NCBI GenBank assembly: GCA_963920635.1
Contig: OY987298.1
Span: 109,063,309 to 109,127,308 of the forward strand
Source: Pseudeuparius sepicola
Taxonomy: Eukaryota; Arthropoda; Insecta; Coleoptera; Anthribidae
DNA length: 64,000 nt
Reading direction: 5' to 3'
Below are positions 22,259-34,760 of this stretch, in pieces. Under the pieces are notes generated by a model. The model worked only from the letters and a program-made list of their open reading frames with translations, did no database searches and was not told the origin of the DNA. A program made the translations under genes and the position numbers. Position 1 is the first letter of the stretch, and the number at the start of each line of letters is the position of its first letter.

Positions 22259-23090
22259 AGCTGAATTCGTTCCAGGAGTTCGAGTGTGATCTTTTGGTTG
22301 AACACTCAGGAGGCAGTCCTCAAGCAACCCTGAAAGAATCATCATGTTTGGATTTTTTTGCGACCGTTATAAGCCGAGTATATCTTTATTGGACTACACC
22401 ACAGGGCTATTATTGGAATACACAGAAACAATTGAACATCGAGTAACAATTTTTGGCGAGATCTTTTACCTATCATGACATCTGTACAGGGAATTATTTG
22501 TAATTTTAGAATGAAATTAAAAATAAATGTTAATTAATTAACAAACAATAAAAGTAACATACAATTGTAAATTCTAGCCATACCTGAAGGTTGATTGGTA
22601 CGACTCAATTACAATCAAAATTGGATGTAATATCGTTCCCTGTGTTTTCTGCGGAGCCTCAATTAAATGCGAACCGATTCCAATCGACCAGTTATCCGCA
22701 AAACGTCCCGATCTAACCTGGAAACAGCGTGTAAATGCGCAAACCGGCAAAGAGTTCCCTTATTTCGCTTAATCGGGCTGTTAAATCCGTTTAGAGGCCA
22801 ACCGAAAGTGCAAGTTAATCCGGACCGCCTGCGGGGGGTGCCCGTCTGAACACGGGGTTTTCATTAGTGCGATCAAATTAGACCGGCGTTAACAGAAATC
22901 AAGAGATTTATTTCCGAGAGTGAACGAAACCCGGTTCAACTCCTGCCAGAATACATGAATAATTTTGCATATGGATATCCGCTGCAGTGAAGGTTGATTG
23001 AGTGAGTTTTAAAAGTTGTTTGCTAGAACAAGATTTACTTTCTGAAACAAGGGGTATAAATCCAATCTTCCAGCATTAATGTAGGGTAAA
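22259..23090. other. Gap without gene; low-copy GC-richer block
   Basis: 22640-22970 is distinctly less AT-rich (ends with GGTTCAACTCCTGCC and contains GGACCGCCTGCGGGGGGTG) with no repeat partner in this window. It could be a regulatory or conserved block upstream of Mip. The 60-codon open frame in it has no recognisable motif. Confidence 0.35.
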
Positions 23091-23776
23091 CCTGCCAGTG
23101 GTTGACCTCGTAAGACAACTGAAGTTGATATTTAGGAAAAACTGGGTAAAAATAACTTAAAAAACACGTTTGAATGGGATAAGCATGCTCTTTATTGTTT
23201 TCACTATTAGTATACACATTTACATAAGACATCAAGACATATAGTTTTTTCTACAAAAAAGTGTTTAAACAAAACCATATTTGGCTAGTACTTGACCGAG
23301 AAAGTTCCAATAATTGTCCAGAAAAATGACCAGTGGTTGACCAATTGACTTAAACGTCATAAATAGGTTTCCTGAACTTATATTTTATGCGATCACCAAC
23401 AGTAATAATTTCAGGATTTTCCATTTTTTTTAGTGTTTGGTTTCCATCAACAACGCTTTCATCATTTTCTATAGTTTTGAATACGGTTTTTTCCAGAGTT
23501 AAAAATCCTGTTTGGGTCATTCAAAATATCTGCAGCATTCTCTTCTACTAAGTATTGGTAGAGCTCATGGTGCCAATCTCTGATAGCTTTTTCTGAAACA
23601 GTTGCTCTGGCCATATTGATGGATTCTGCATGCCTCTGTCTTATATCTGGATGGCGCCTTAGAAATGCAGTAAACCACTTATCTCCAGGAACACCATTTT
23701 TAAATCAGACTGTATCTACAAGGTCAAAGGACCTTATGGAGCGAATTTTAAATAATATTGGTCAACCACTGGCAGG
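23091..23776 (-). mobile_element. Pogo/Tigger-like DNA transposon remnant
   Basis: CCTGCCAGTGGTTGACC at 23091 is inverted as GGTCAACCACTGGCAGG ending at 23776. Between them, on the minus strand, lies a CENP-B/Tc5-type DNA-binding domain fragment. A third half-site, CCAGTGGTTGACC, is at about 23329. About 690 bp remain, and the DDE catalytic region is missing. Confidence 0.65.
23462..23704 (-). pseudogene. HTH_Tnp_Tc5 (CENP-B-type) domain fragment
   Basis: The minus-strand reading includes NGVPGDKWFTAFLRRHPDI and ARATVSEKAIRDWHHEL, then YQYLVEENAADILNDPNRIF, and ends at a stop at 23462. The 'PGxxWxxxFLxRHPxI ... ARAxxxxxxxxxxWF' pattern is that of the second HTH of pogo/Tigger transposases. 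It is stopped upstream (TGA near 23705) and has no catalytic domain, so it is a remnant. Confidence 0.7.
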
Positions 23777-25961
23777 TGGTCAATTATCGGCTGGTTTAAT
23801 GGTACATGATTAATCGGAGAAAAGGTATTGAGAATAAAGCAACAAATGTTTTGCACCGCAGGGACTAAAGTGATCACTTTACTCCCTCTTTTGCGGGACT
23901 AAAGTGCGGAATTTGCTCCCTTGGGACTATAATATTTTAGTTCCAAGCGAGTAAAAAAATTTAGTCCCTTGAGAATAAAAGTATCAAAAACAATAGAAAC
24001 TATGACTAACTATGTATTTTATTCAATAACATTAATTAAATGAACAGTAACGAAACACGTAGATAGTCTGCTATAAAAAAAAATTCAGAGCGAACTATTT
24101 TTGATTAATATTAATATTAACAATGATATTACTGCAATTAGATATATTAATAAGTTTGTTAACATCGGAAGCTGAAAGAATGAGGTTATTTACTGATGTA
24201 CAGGATGTTCCCGTATATTTTGACCCACCCCCAGAGCCTCTATTTTTCGAGTTAGACAAAAATTACTTAAATGAAAGTTGTAGGGTACCAAGGTGTATTG
24301 TCCCAAAAATAATGGATTGACAGGAATGCTCTTGCCTAAGTTGAAGTGTTTTTCCATGGCAACCTTGATTAAATATAAAGATCGTATTTATCTGCAATTT
24401 GGAATATCATGCGAATGCTAAGAGCAAACATATAACATATTTATATTGTTGGAATCGGAAAAATACGTGCAATTCAAAAATCCACAAATATACAGGGTGT
24501 TCCATTAAAAAAATGTAAGTTTATATTTTTTCATAAATTGGCGACGCTCATTTGTTTTATTTAGTAACAAATTTTAGCGGTTCAGAAAAAAACTATAACT
24601 TTCATTTAAGTAATTTTGAACAATTTTTGTTTATTTCTTTAATATTTTTGCCTATATTGGGTGGCGTCGCTCGTACCGGCGCTGACTTTTTAGACTGCAT
24701 GTTTTTCTGCCTTCGATCGACCTTGGTTCGAGGCAGGCGCATGCATATGCCTTTAAAGAAAAACACCGCTATGGCCAAAAGCGCTGGACAAATGTGGATT
24801 CACGGTATTGCTCCTAAATAGCTTTATCCGTGTGATTTACTAATTGTCCTACACTCACTGGGATTACTACGGTTTTCTAGGGTTTTCCGTAGTACTTGAG
24901 CAAATGCTATCCTAGTTCTATCTGGAGAAAAGTCGGCCCTAGCCGCAAATGGCAGAGAGTTTTAAAACCAGCGGCAACACGGGCGTTAAACAACCTCCTC
25001 GGCCAAAAAAATGCGCTTACGCATCTCGCAATGTAAATAACTATTTAATACAGCACACTCTTTTCAAACATTATCAACAGTATCAAAACTGAGATAATAA
25101 GACTATAATAAGACGGATAGACAGGGATAGGGCGTTCTCGTTGCTCTTTCTAAACTAAGCGTGCGTGGTGCTGTAGTTTTTATACATGTAGCTCCCATAT
25201 TAGTTTATACATGGTGCCGGCGCCCACCAGAGGCGCCACCACCAACGAGCTACTTGACGTCACAACCAAGGAGGGCGCGTTACAAGAATGATTTGAATTA
25301 TGCAGTTTTTAATTGCTTATATTTATTACATAAAAATAAAAAATGAGTTTTTTCTGAACTGTGGTTCATTTAATGGCAATAAATTACGTTTGAAAGTAAT
25401 ATTCTTCAAATTTAATTTTTGTGCAAGTTCCCCATATTCCCCATTGTTCTAGATGTCGAAGCACAAAATTAATTTCACATTCCTATCTTAACTATTCAAG
25501 AGCTGGCGGTGTAACTGATGGTTGGTACCAAGTTACCAACTTTTGGTACCAATTTTGACACCATGGTACCAATTGGTACCAGCACCATTCGGTAGCCCTG
25601 GAAAGGTCAAGATAGAAAAATGTTAAATTCATTTTATCTATCTCAAACAGTTTCCTCGCTACAACGGTGCAAAGTTGTAAATTGGGAATGCCGACTGTTT
25701 TCTTTTTACATAATGCCTGTGAATTTTTAAATTTTAGCTGCAAATTTTAAATTATTTTAACCCATGTTCTGCGTCCACAGCAATTCTGATTTACTATATA
25801 GGTATTATACTTACTATACTTACAACTACCCATCGAGTACTTTCCTCCGTGACGTTATCGGCACCTCATCGGTACTACCTGCTTTCGGGAGTTTTGTTTT
25901 TATTTTAAGTTTATATATACGTTTTTATTTTATAAAACAATTTTTTTTCTCGTTTTTACAG
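23777..25961. other. Gap without gene upstream of the Mip start exon
   Basis: No confident gene. 23868-23985 has repeated and inverted GGGACTAAAGTG / TTTAGTCCC units. 24493 carries an ACAGGGTGTTCC element end. 24123-24320 is a 65-codon open frame of unknown origin. 25160-25290 is GC-richer (GCGCCCACCAGAGGCGCCACC). 25520-25585 repeats TTGGTACCAA-type units. The last ~100 bp is AT-rich and ends in a poly-T acceptor tract. Confidence 0.4.
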
Positions 25962-26112
25962 CCTGATGATGATGACGACTTGGTGGCCTTATTCGCAGTG
26001 GGCTCTGAGGAACTTATTTTGGGTAGCAGCGTTGGTATGCTGCTGCCTTCAAGTTGCGGTGGCGGAAGATCCTTCAACGGCCGTAAAGGATACATCAGAT
26101 GATATTTTACAG
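25962..26112 (+). CDS. Mip exon with start codon and signal peptide (CDS from 25966)
   Basis: The exon opens after a strong acceptor (TTTTTTTTCTCGTTTTTACAG, AG at 25960-25961). The first ATG is at 25966, the first of three in a row, only 4 nt into the exon, so the 5' UTR is interrupted by an intron. It encodes 49 residues: a charged/aromatic N-terminus, a hydrophobic core (NLFWVAALVCCCLQVAVA) and a likely signal cleavage after AVA before EDPSTAVKDTSDDILQ. The exon ends CAG|GTAAAT in phase 0. It joins in frame to the peptide-bearing exon at 37427. The role is to send the myoinhibitory-peptide precursor into the secretory pathway of neurons or endocrine cells (family knowledge). An overlapping frame here is a shadow. 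Confidence 0.88.
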
Positions 26113-27518
26113 GTAAATGAAATATAATAATACACAAGGTGCTCTAAAAGTAAAGGGCATCCAGTTAGGGACGTTATTTTTGACATAAAAAAGCAGAATA
26201 ATTTGTATAACATGTGGTTTAAACAAATTTCAGTTACAATAGGATTTAAGCTGCATTTCTAATGCCATTCGCGTGCCAAGTGTAAATTCGGCACGCATGC
26301 TTAGCAAGTGTTCCGTAACGTAACGTATCCATTTTCAATGAAGTAAGCGTGCTCGTGTGTGACTCGAATCATTGCAAGCTGCAAACATTCGTGCTCTGTG
26401 CCGAATGTGGAGCATGCGCACAAGGAACTACGAACAGTAAATTAGTTTGATATTTTTCTCACATAGACAAAGGTAGACTCGTAAATCGCATGCGCAAAAA
26501 TTGTAGAAATGCAGCTTTAATACCGATGTGATCGAACCAACAATGTGCGGAGCTATGTACCGATGTACATTGGTTAGATAGAAAAATCACAATAACCAAA
26601 CGAAAGATCAAAAATCACAAAACCATGGTTACGCACACCCATTACGCTTCAACAAAATTTATCTTAATTAATTTTAAATAATTATTTAACCGTTTTTTTA
26701 AAAAAATGGGAAAAACTGATACATTCCGCCTTCCCTTTCCAATATGAAAGGCATACTTTTCCACTAAACGATAATTTTCTGGTTGTCAAGAAGTTAAGAC
26801 GCTGGCTTGGGAATATGACTTTGGCTCTATTAATAATTATTCTTTTACACCCCGTTGTGTGTACCGTGAAAACCAAAACATTAATAACGTTTTATTTGAA
26901 AAGTAGGTATACAGTGTCCTCCAAAAAGTTCGCACCATAGGGGGAAATTTTTTAATTAACGTTTTATTTTGAAATTTAATTTTAGGTTACATTTTGCTTT
27001 AAAAAAGATGAAAAATGACCCACTCAAACGTGGTCATGTGACTTTCGTTATCTGTCAAAAATGACATTTAAAAAAATATATCGCCAAAAATGGCTTTAGT
27101 TGTTAAAATATAAAAAAGTTTTACTTGAAAAAGTTGTTTGTTTTTCAATTTTACATAAGTGTGCCAAATTTGAACGCTCTACTAAAATATGTAGATTTTT
27201 GCCAATGTTTAATATTTGTGAAATTTCTGAAAATTTTAAAAACTCGAAACTTCGTAAAAACTATTTTATATCACTAGCTTTATCATTCTATTAATTTTTT
27301 ATTACTAATTACCGAAAAGGATAGGTATTTTTCAAAAGAAAATTATTTTTACGCTTTAAAATTCTGTTACGTTTGTTGCAAAGTTGATGTACCGTCTAGC
27401 ATTTGGGGTATAAATTTAGTTACATTACGTTTCCCAGTTCTAAATTGATGCCAAAATAATAGTAAATTAAAATATCATCAAACTATTTTATTCTTGACTT
27501 TTATGGAACAAATAATTA

Positions 27519-27672
27519 TTACATTCAAGTTTAATTTCACATTAATTGATATTGATGAGTAAGCCATGGAGAGAATTGAAGCAATTGTTTTTACCATTCT
27601 CCGGATTAATTAAACTGTCAAATAAATACCTACTTATCAATATCGATTAATGTGAAATCAAACTTAAGCTTA
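27519..27672. repeat. Imperfect 154-bp palindrome
   Basis: TTCAAGTTTAATTTCACATT at the left is mirrored by AATGTGAAATCAAACTTAAG at the right, with TGATATTGATGAGTAAG against TACTTATCAATATCGA inside. Probably a small MITE. Confidence 0.6.
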
Positions 27673-27699
27673 ACTTTACTGGCGCGAAAAATTAGTTTT

Positions 27700-28240
27700 T
27701 TCAAGATTTCCAAGTCATACCTATTATTTTTCGAAACTAGAAACCCTTTTTGTAGGTTTTACGACAAAATGTTATTAACGAAAGTTGTTCAGAATTAAGA
27801 ACTTAGCAGGTGTGAAAAATTTCAAAAGCCTAGACCTACTTTTATTTCCTTCTGCTAAAAAATTTAAAACGCACAAAAATTAAATTTTCAAAAACCGTAC
27901 CTAGATTTTCGAAGAAAAGTCAAACAGTTTTTTTTTCTTATAATCGATTGGAAAATTTAGTGAAGGCTGTATATTTTTTGTTCAACTTTGGTACGTAGCG
28001 TGCTTGGTGTGTCCTGATTAACGCTATGGTGTCAGATTTTAAATTAAAAAAACCTAATATGGTTTTTCGGCTAACGCACTCCTTTAAAGTAGGCCATAGG
28101 ATTTTGCGGCAATACCAAACCAATACTTCACAAATGATGAAATTTTAAGGACATATCTATTTTAAAAAAATGGTCCTATTCAATTCCCCCCACCTAATTG
28201 GATTTTCGGGGTTGTTAACATGAAAAACGGGACACACTGT
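27700..28240. repeat. Hairpin-element fragments
   Basis: 27700-27970 is an inverted relative of 20490-20800. 27985-28110 resembles an inverted family-A arm (GTGTCCTGATTAACGCTATG, TCAGATTTTAAATTAAAAAAA). A new element end, TACAGGGTGGCCCACC, begins at about 28238. No coding. Confidence 0.5.
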
Positions 28241-29499
28241 ACAGGGTGGCCCACCACGAACTGGATCGATCTATATATGGAAAACTAAAAGTAGGAAAAT
28301 TCTGAAAATTTGGCACCTCACCAATGCCGATGGGCGCTGCTCAAGTAAAATATTGTGGTGAATCTGGCACTTCCGGTTATACCGGAAGTCGATATCAACT
28401 TTCTTATCTCAAATGGAACATCCTGTATATTACTGCATTTTCTGATTTTAGGCATCATTTTGGAACAAAAACATGCAACATGTTCTATGTCTAAATCCAA
28501 CCGTTTTTGAGATATTTGCATTTTTAAGAAAAAAATTACAGGTGCAGACCTAAAGTCAATTAGCAATTTATGCGAGGAAACCGCGAAATTTCAAAACGAA
28601 TTTTTGGCATCGTGTAACAGAAGCCCTTACCTAGTGACCTCTGCTGAGAAATAAACCCGTTCTTATACAGGGAGTTCACAAAATATGAATAAAAATTACA
28701 TTCAAAATGTGCTTAAATCTCGAAATTTTCAAATGGAAACCCCCATTTTTTTTAATGTGATCTTATTCACCACTAAAAATGATGACAACTTTGTGTAAGG
28801 TTTTCTATACCTAAATGCAGTAATTTTCGATTAATTTACGAAAAACCCACTTTTCGCCCATAAAATGCTTGGTTTGCTTAACGCTTGGAAAATCATATTA
28901 GCCGTGGACGTTGAAAAGACAATCGCGCTGAGGAAATGTCACTGGGTTTATAAATTATTGTCACCAATAATGCCTGGGCGCTTAAATTACATTTGCATTT
29001 GCATCTACACCTCAAATGTTACAGATCAAGTGCGCATTAAAAAAATACCATATAGACATTGGCCAAACCACCATTGGTTTTCTTAAAATGGGGTATCCAA
29101 ATTTTGTCAAATTCAATCTTAATTGTATTTTGAAAGCGAATAATTTTTGGTTCCTTGTTCATAGGGAATTTTTTCTCACTTTAAATGATACAGTTGTTCT
29201 ATAACATTTGAAAGTGGTAGGTGAAAATTTTATGTTTTGAATTACCTATGTCGCCGAACGCTACCTTTCCATAAAAGGAAATGGTAGAGGTAAGATCGAA
29301 TAGTCAAATTCCAAAACAAATAAGTTATTATAAATTTCAATGTATATAGTCTTGGATGGTCTCATTCGTGCGAAGTAGGTTGATTAAACGAAAACATTTT
29401 TTTTTTACTTTTTGCAATACCTATACCCAACAACCTGGACCCAAGAGTATATACCTATAGTTAAAAGGAAGGTATTCCTTTTTCGACACCTCCCATTTC
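28241..29499. other. Intronic stretch, no gene seen
   Basis: AT-rich. It contains decayed repeat sequence around 28240-28440 (ACAGGGTGGCCC ... ACATCCTGTATATTAC) and nothing recognisable beyond it. Confidence 0.4.
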
Positions 29500-29712
29500 C
29501 ATCCTCATTACAGGTGTGGAAATCGCGTTGGAAAGCGGATTGAGCTTCGCGGGGCGGCCCGAGAATCGCGTCGTACTCGGAGATTAGCCTGCGGAGACGT
29601 GAAGACGGCAGACGGTGGGTGGAAGGGTGGCGTCACCTGTGGATTTGCGCGCCGGAATTCCGCCGACATTTTCACTCCCACCAGTCGCGTCGGGCCACTG
29701 GGGCCCCTAAAA
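29500..29712 (+). promoter_or_regulatory. GC-rich intronic island 1
   Basis: Strongly GC-rich compared with the intron. It contains, in order, ATTACAGGTGTGGAAATCGC, GCGGATTGAGC, GGCGTCACCTGTGGATTTGC and GTCGCGTCGGGCCACTGG. The same blocks occur in the same order and orientation at 34390-34580. It has no open frame of note. It could be a conserved enhancer-like element (contains CACCTG E-box) or an old duplicated repeat. Confidence 0.3.
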
Positions 29713-32712
29713 TAAAATATGTTTTAGTGCGACGACATGAGTCCCGGAACGGTGTATCACTTTTGTCCCTGAAAATGGGGTAGAATAACTAGGACTTACA
29801 GTTATTAGTTGTACTATAAAAACACAATAACTAGGTATTATGCCACTTAAATTTTCCAAATGAAGAGATTGGGGAAAATAACAATATTATAAAATATACT
29901 TCAGGATAGTAAATGAGGTAGTAAGTTACCTACTAAATACGAATATGAATAAACTAAAAACAGAATTAATAAGTAAGGCTGATCCAGAAAAATATATGGA
30001 AATATAGTTAAAATCAAAAATAAAGCAAAATGAACTTGAAAATAGTACCTACCAAAAGTGAGAACAAATTTAAATAACACGATTTTTATAAAATCCATTA
30101 ATAAGAGCCAGTAAAATAAACAAACAAAAAATGATATAGGAAATTATGTAGGTAAAGCCAGAAGAATTGAAAGTAGCTTTCGAAAAAAATAAATATCTAA
30201 GTAGTTTAAAAGAAGGTGTAATAAAATTGCAATGCAACAAAAGGATATATGCTATAGTGAAGAAAAAAGCCGAAGAAACCATAGGCAACAGGTACCTATA
30301 ACAGAACCAATAAGGTCGGTGACCAAGACTGAAAATAGTGAGTCTCGACGATCGTTCAGATAGTGAAAAAATATTAAAGAGTACTTTGGCGAAATAAAAT
30401 TATTTTATATAGATAAGAATTACCAAATTGGGGTAGACTATAAGAAAATGGTGGAGCATGGATCAGTGATGGTCAATTTCTCGGTTTAGACAATTTTCGA
30501 ACAAGCCCAGTGAGCAAAATTTCGTCCCATTTAGGGAACAGTTACGTAATTGCGTATGATTCATGCGACCAATTGCACACACATATATTTCGAAACTGCT
30601 CCCACTATACGTGGGAAGTGAAGCATGGTGACACAACGCATTTTAGGTAAAGATTCGGAATTCTGTCAATGAATGTGCCTTTCCCCAAGGTTTTCTTAGG
30701 AACACATTTACGAAACGTTTTCCTCTTTATACCTGAAACAAATCCTACATAGTTGCTTGATTGAAAAGTCATAGTTAACTGCTAATACACAAATAAGACA
30801 CTTATTACTCTTTTTTTATATTTCTTGAAAATTATTCTCTCACACATCGTTGTCGCAAAGTATAATCATGGCACTTATTTCTTACCAAATGGCTGCACAA
30901 CAGAAATATACCTAAGTACTAGGAATAACGTATTTTATTTAATAGTTTGTCCCTCATACAGTTGCTTTTTATGTCTTTGCTCACAATCCAATTTCTTGCG
31001 ACGATAAATTTTTCGTGTAGTTTTTTTATATAGAAAAGATAGCAGCGGGGGCCGTAAAAATATAATATTGTTTGGCAAAGATCTTATAATTTTACAAAAA
31101 AATAAAATTTATAAAATTCCAACTTAAAATTAACAAATGTTGTAAAAAGTAATGTCTAAAATTACTTGATGTGATTTTTTTAGTTTTTTGTTCAGTTTTG
31201 ACAAAAGCAGCATTTTATTTAATAAATCAAGATATAAAATTATTGAGAATATGGCCGTTAACGCATGTTTCCCCAATTGCCATATTTGTGTCTATAGACA
31301 CAATGTAGGCAATGTGAAATACACTACCCTATTGGGAATTCAAATTAAGATCGCAGCGCCAAGTGGTCATTAGTTGAACTAACGTCGATGACATTGTTTC
31401 ATAACCTCACTTTTTCTGTCGACGATTTTTATCAATTTATTTAGTTTTCCTTTGTATTTTGGTAATTGTTTTGTGTGTTTATTGTTTATATGTTGTTATT
31501 TTATAATTGTACATATTGGTTGTTGTTAATTTTGTTGACATAGGTTCATAAATCCAACAGTGGTTATTGGTTGTTTCTAGGCCAGGTGTGTACTCAATTT
31601 TCGTAATTCTTCCTGTTTTCGAGAATTTTTAGAACAAAAAATGGCTCGGATAACCCTTAGCCTTGTAGATTGTGGCAATATTACCTAACAATCTTAACTC
31701 TAGATCAGTAGTTGAAGCGGAGAAAAACGGAGAAAGTGTTTGTTGTAGGGCACATTATTCTGCATGGCAAAAACGAATGGGATACTTACTTTTATTAAAC
31801 TCTTGCCTTGCCTGCAAACAAGTGCTTTGCAGTCAGATTTCCATCAGATAATTAGTGACTTAAAAGATTCGCCCTGCTAAAATTCAGTAAAAAATGCATT
31901 GTTTATGCAAGGCAGGAGCTGGAGGTCGATGCAAGCATATTTCGGCTTTTATTATACTATTATTGACTATTGACCAGGTGTATAAGGTTTCTAAGAAAAA
32001 AGGCATTATATCGAGCCATGACCATTGAAAAATGAATACTACTATTTGTTTGTTTTGTGTCTTTTGTTTTTAGAAAAAATCTGCCTGAAGTAACACTTTT
32101 ACCCCATTATTAGTCTCAAGTCTCAACATAAACTTTTCCTGCGTTTTTCCTAGGAAACGCATATAGCTCAAATTTCTCTCAGTATTCTTTTTGGCCCAGG
32201 AGTTGCACTGAGGCACACAATAACCGATGTTAGAAGCCATGTTCCTTAGCTTGGTCTTCTTTGTACTATCCAGGTAAAACCAACGTCCTATCACATAGAT
32301 ATTGAATTTAATAACAATAAACAAAGATGGAAGACAGCTCAATAAAAAATAATAATAAAAATGTGATAAAAATGGTGAAATTCACGGCCGGCAAATGTAA
32401 ACACATGGGACAGGAAAAAACGAATGACATCGAGACTAGTTCTACATTTGGCCACCAGGTGGCGTATCGCTTAGCTTGATCCCAATTGGTTTCACGCAAT
32501 TCCGACTATGCGTCATGATTGAAACAAACGAGGAATTTGGTAACAATTTTCCGCAATTGCATGGTCGATATCGATCGATGACTCATTGTTTTGAAACCAC
32601 TCCTATTTTGCGACTTGTCGCGACGCGTTCCCTGCAAAGTGTCTGTGTTGCCTTCTGCCAAACGAAACAGCAGCCAGGACGCACGCGCTGCAGTCTGACA
32701 CTTATATAGAAT
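29713..32712. other. Intronic stretch with one coding-like remnant
   Basis: Mostly AT-rich with no gene. 30152-30300 (+) reads as a lysine/glutamate-rich peptide (KPEELKVAFEKNKYLSSLKE then GVIKLQCNKRIYAIVKKKAE) that looks like a retroelement gag or ORF1 remnant, but I cannot name the family. It is stopped at both ends. Confidence 0.4.
32706..32712. repeat. 7-bp target duplication ATAGAAT (left)
   Basis: It is identical to 32894-32900 across the MITE. Confidence 0.8.
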
Positions 32713-32893
32713 CGTTGACTGATATATTATTAAAGACTGCTCACGGCTGTCACGTCTGACACATTTTTGGCTCACCATGCGCTTTCCAGAGATAAAATAT
32801 AATGCAGAATACATTGTTAGCCATCAGAGCCATTTGTTTTCCAGGACATAAAGCTATATCCGTGAGAAGTCTTTATAAATACGTCAGTCAACG
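32713..32893. mobile_element. MITE with 7-bp target duplication, copy 1
   Basis: 181 bp. The ends are inverted: CGTTGACTGATATATTATT and AAATACGTCAGTCAACG, with AAAGACT...CTCACGG mirrored by CCGTGAG...AGTCTTT further in. It is flanked by the perfect 7-bp repeat ATAGAAT at 32706-32712 and 32894-32900. A second copy with its own 7-bp TSD is at 54823-55014. No coding capacity. The 7-bp TSD does not fit the 8 bp of hAT. Confidence 0.85.
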
Positions 32894-32900
32894 ATAGAAT
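32894..32900. repeat. 7-bp target duplication ATAGAAT (right)
   Basis: It is identical to 32706-32712. Confidence 0.8.
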
Positions 32901-33320
32901 GTTTGTGTTAGTGTCAACATTAGAAAAAAGGCGCATATTACAGTGACCTTAATAACAATTTTGATGCATTCTGGTTTTGTAATACAGTATACAGTGGCAC
33001 TTTCTGATGTGGAAGCCTCATTTCTAGCACCAAAAACGTTATTCTTATCATCAGAGGCCGATAAAAGACTACTACTTGCACGTTTTACTTTTCTGTAGTA
33101 AGAAGAGGTGTAGTTCTATAATTTCGCTTAACGGCGGCGGCGGGTTTCCTATTTATGCGACGACGACATATTTTATTTAACTACTGGTTAAAATGCCTTT
33201 ATATAGCGTTACGCTGAACTTACTTGTGACCGTTTACACAAATTTTAGGCCCAATTACTGTTTTCCGTCATGCACAGATCAACTTCATGGTTTTAAGAAC
33301 AAAATGCCTTCTATAACTCA

Positions 33321-33500
33321 CACTACCCATTCCACAATTACGGTTTTGAGTCTTTTAAAGGCACAGACGCAGTTAGGGCATTCTCTTAACACAATTACTA
33401 CTGTATGTCGCACTACACATTCCACAATTACGGTTTTGTTTCTTTTAAAGGCACAGACGCAGTTACGGCATTCTTTTAACACTATTCCTACTTCACGTCA
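33321..33500 (+). repeat. Tandem duplication of a 90-bp unit
   Basis: Two adjacent copies, 33321-33410 and 33411-33500, share CATTCCACAATTACGGTTTT and AAAGGCACAGACGCAGTTA with few differences. Because 90 is a multiple of three, a 109-codon open frame (33193-33522) runs through both as a 30-residue repeat (TTHSTITVL, LLKAQTQL). Whether it is translated is unknown; it may be a minisatellite. Confidence 0.7.
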
Positions 33501-34389
33501 GTCATTGTTTGCATTTAAGTAACAATTCCTCTTGTGTCCACACAATTGCTATTCTGTGTAAAATGACACATTATTCCTTTTTTAAGCCAACTTAGGCACC
33601 ATTCGTGACGACACTTGTAGTTTTGTGACGTAACTGACCATATTTGACGTAACAACGACGTCGCCTAGAACACATTTCCCTTAAAGGAATAAAATGCTCA
33701 CTGGGAGTCAGCATCTTAAGATGCTTTAATTCTTCTAGTTATAACAGCACAAAGGTGTGATCTCTGATACTTGCAGGAAATACATTTTTGTGTGATTGTT
33801 GTGAGGTTAACATTTGGAAATAAAAAAAATAAAAATTGTGAACTGCTTTCATAAACATGACCAAAGACAAGTAAAAAAAATCAAGTGAAAAATAACTTAA
33901 TAGTTTTACTTTAAACTAAGGCTATTCAGTGTTGCTATTGGCAATAACTGAAATGTTGTTAGTTAAAAATAAACAATAAACGCAGTAACTTTGCTAATAC
34001 TTTTTCCTTTTTTTTTAAGTGTGTACTCCATCGAAAAAGGCTAGCTATGGATAAAAAAATATATAAGAATTTGTTTTTATTGAAGCACCCTCCTTGAGAA
34101 AATCCTGGGACCGCCACTGAAAACCAAGTCTGAAAGTAACGTCTTTTCACGTCCGTTTTAGCGCCGTGTTCACACTGACGCCACCTGACATTCCTGGTAG
34201 CGATTACCTACTTTTGGTCCAGGTTAAGAAAACGTAGTTTTGTTATACACCTAGAGCGAACCCTTTCTTAATCCCTTAACCCCTTCGCTCGCCAATCCCC
34301 GGTAGATCCCCAACAACTAAAAAACATAAATCGCCCGATTTCCCCTATTTTTCCGAGAAGAGGACATCCGCAGCGCACTATTTGATCCT
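33501..34389. other. Intronic stretch with a possible hAT end
   Basis: No gene. On the minus strand CAGTGGCGGTCCCAGGATTT begins at 34119, the style of a hAT-type terminus. Its partner end was not found. Confidence 0.4.
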
Positions 34390-34760
34390 TCCTCTATTAC
34401 CGGTGTGAAAAGCGGCTGAAAAATGGAACGTCCTGAAAATCACACATGTTCGGATTAGCTGTATGCCGAGGGGGGGGGGGGAGGGGGCGGCTGCGCTCAC
34501 CTGTGCGGATTTGGCGAGCGTCGGAATGCCAGCGAGTTGTTAGGACCCGTCGACGGGCCACACTAAAACGTGGTGTTTGCGAGAGGACGGTTTGTTGTGG
34601 TATATGGATGGGATTCGGAACAGAATATTGCGGTTTTGAGGGTAGCAATGGGGTTGTATTTCAGAGAACACGGCAAAGGTATGGTGCTCGTTGTGTTGCG
34701 CCAGGAGAGGGGCGCTAATCGTATCTAGTGTTGATCCGCCTCTCTCAGGAGTTTCCAACC
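34390..34760 (+). promoter_or_regulatory. GC-rich intronic island 2
   Basis: It contains ATTACCGGTGTGAAAAGCGG, CGGATTAGCTGTATGCCGAG, a 13-nt G-run, GCTCACCTGTGCGGATTTGG and GTCGACGGGCCACACT. These parallel island 1 at 29500 block by block. Open frames on both strands here are by-products of high GC. Function unknown. Confidence 0.3.

Noticed and set aside
25764..26102. 112-codon frame with a poly-Asp stretch
   Set aside because: It crosses the intron-exon boundary and is in a different frame from the signal peptide, which joins in phase to the MIP peptide exon.
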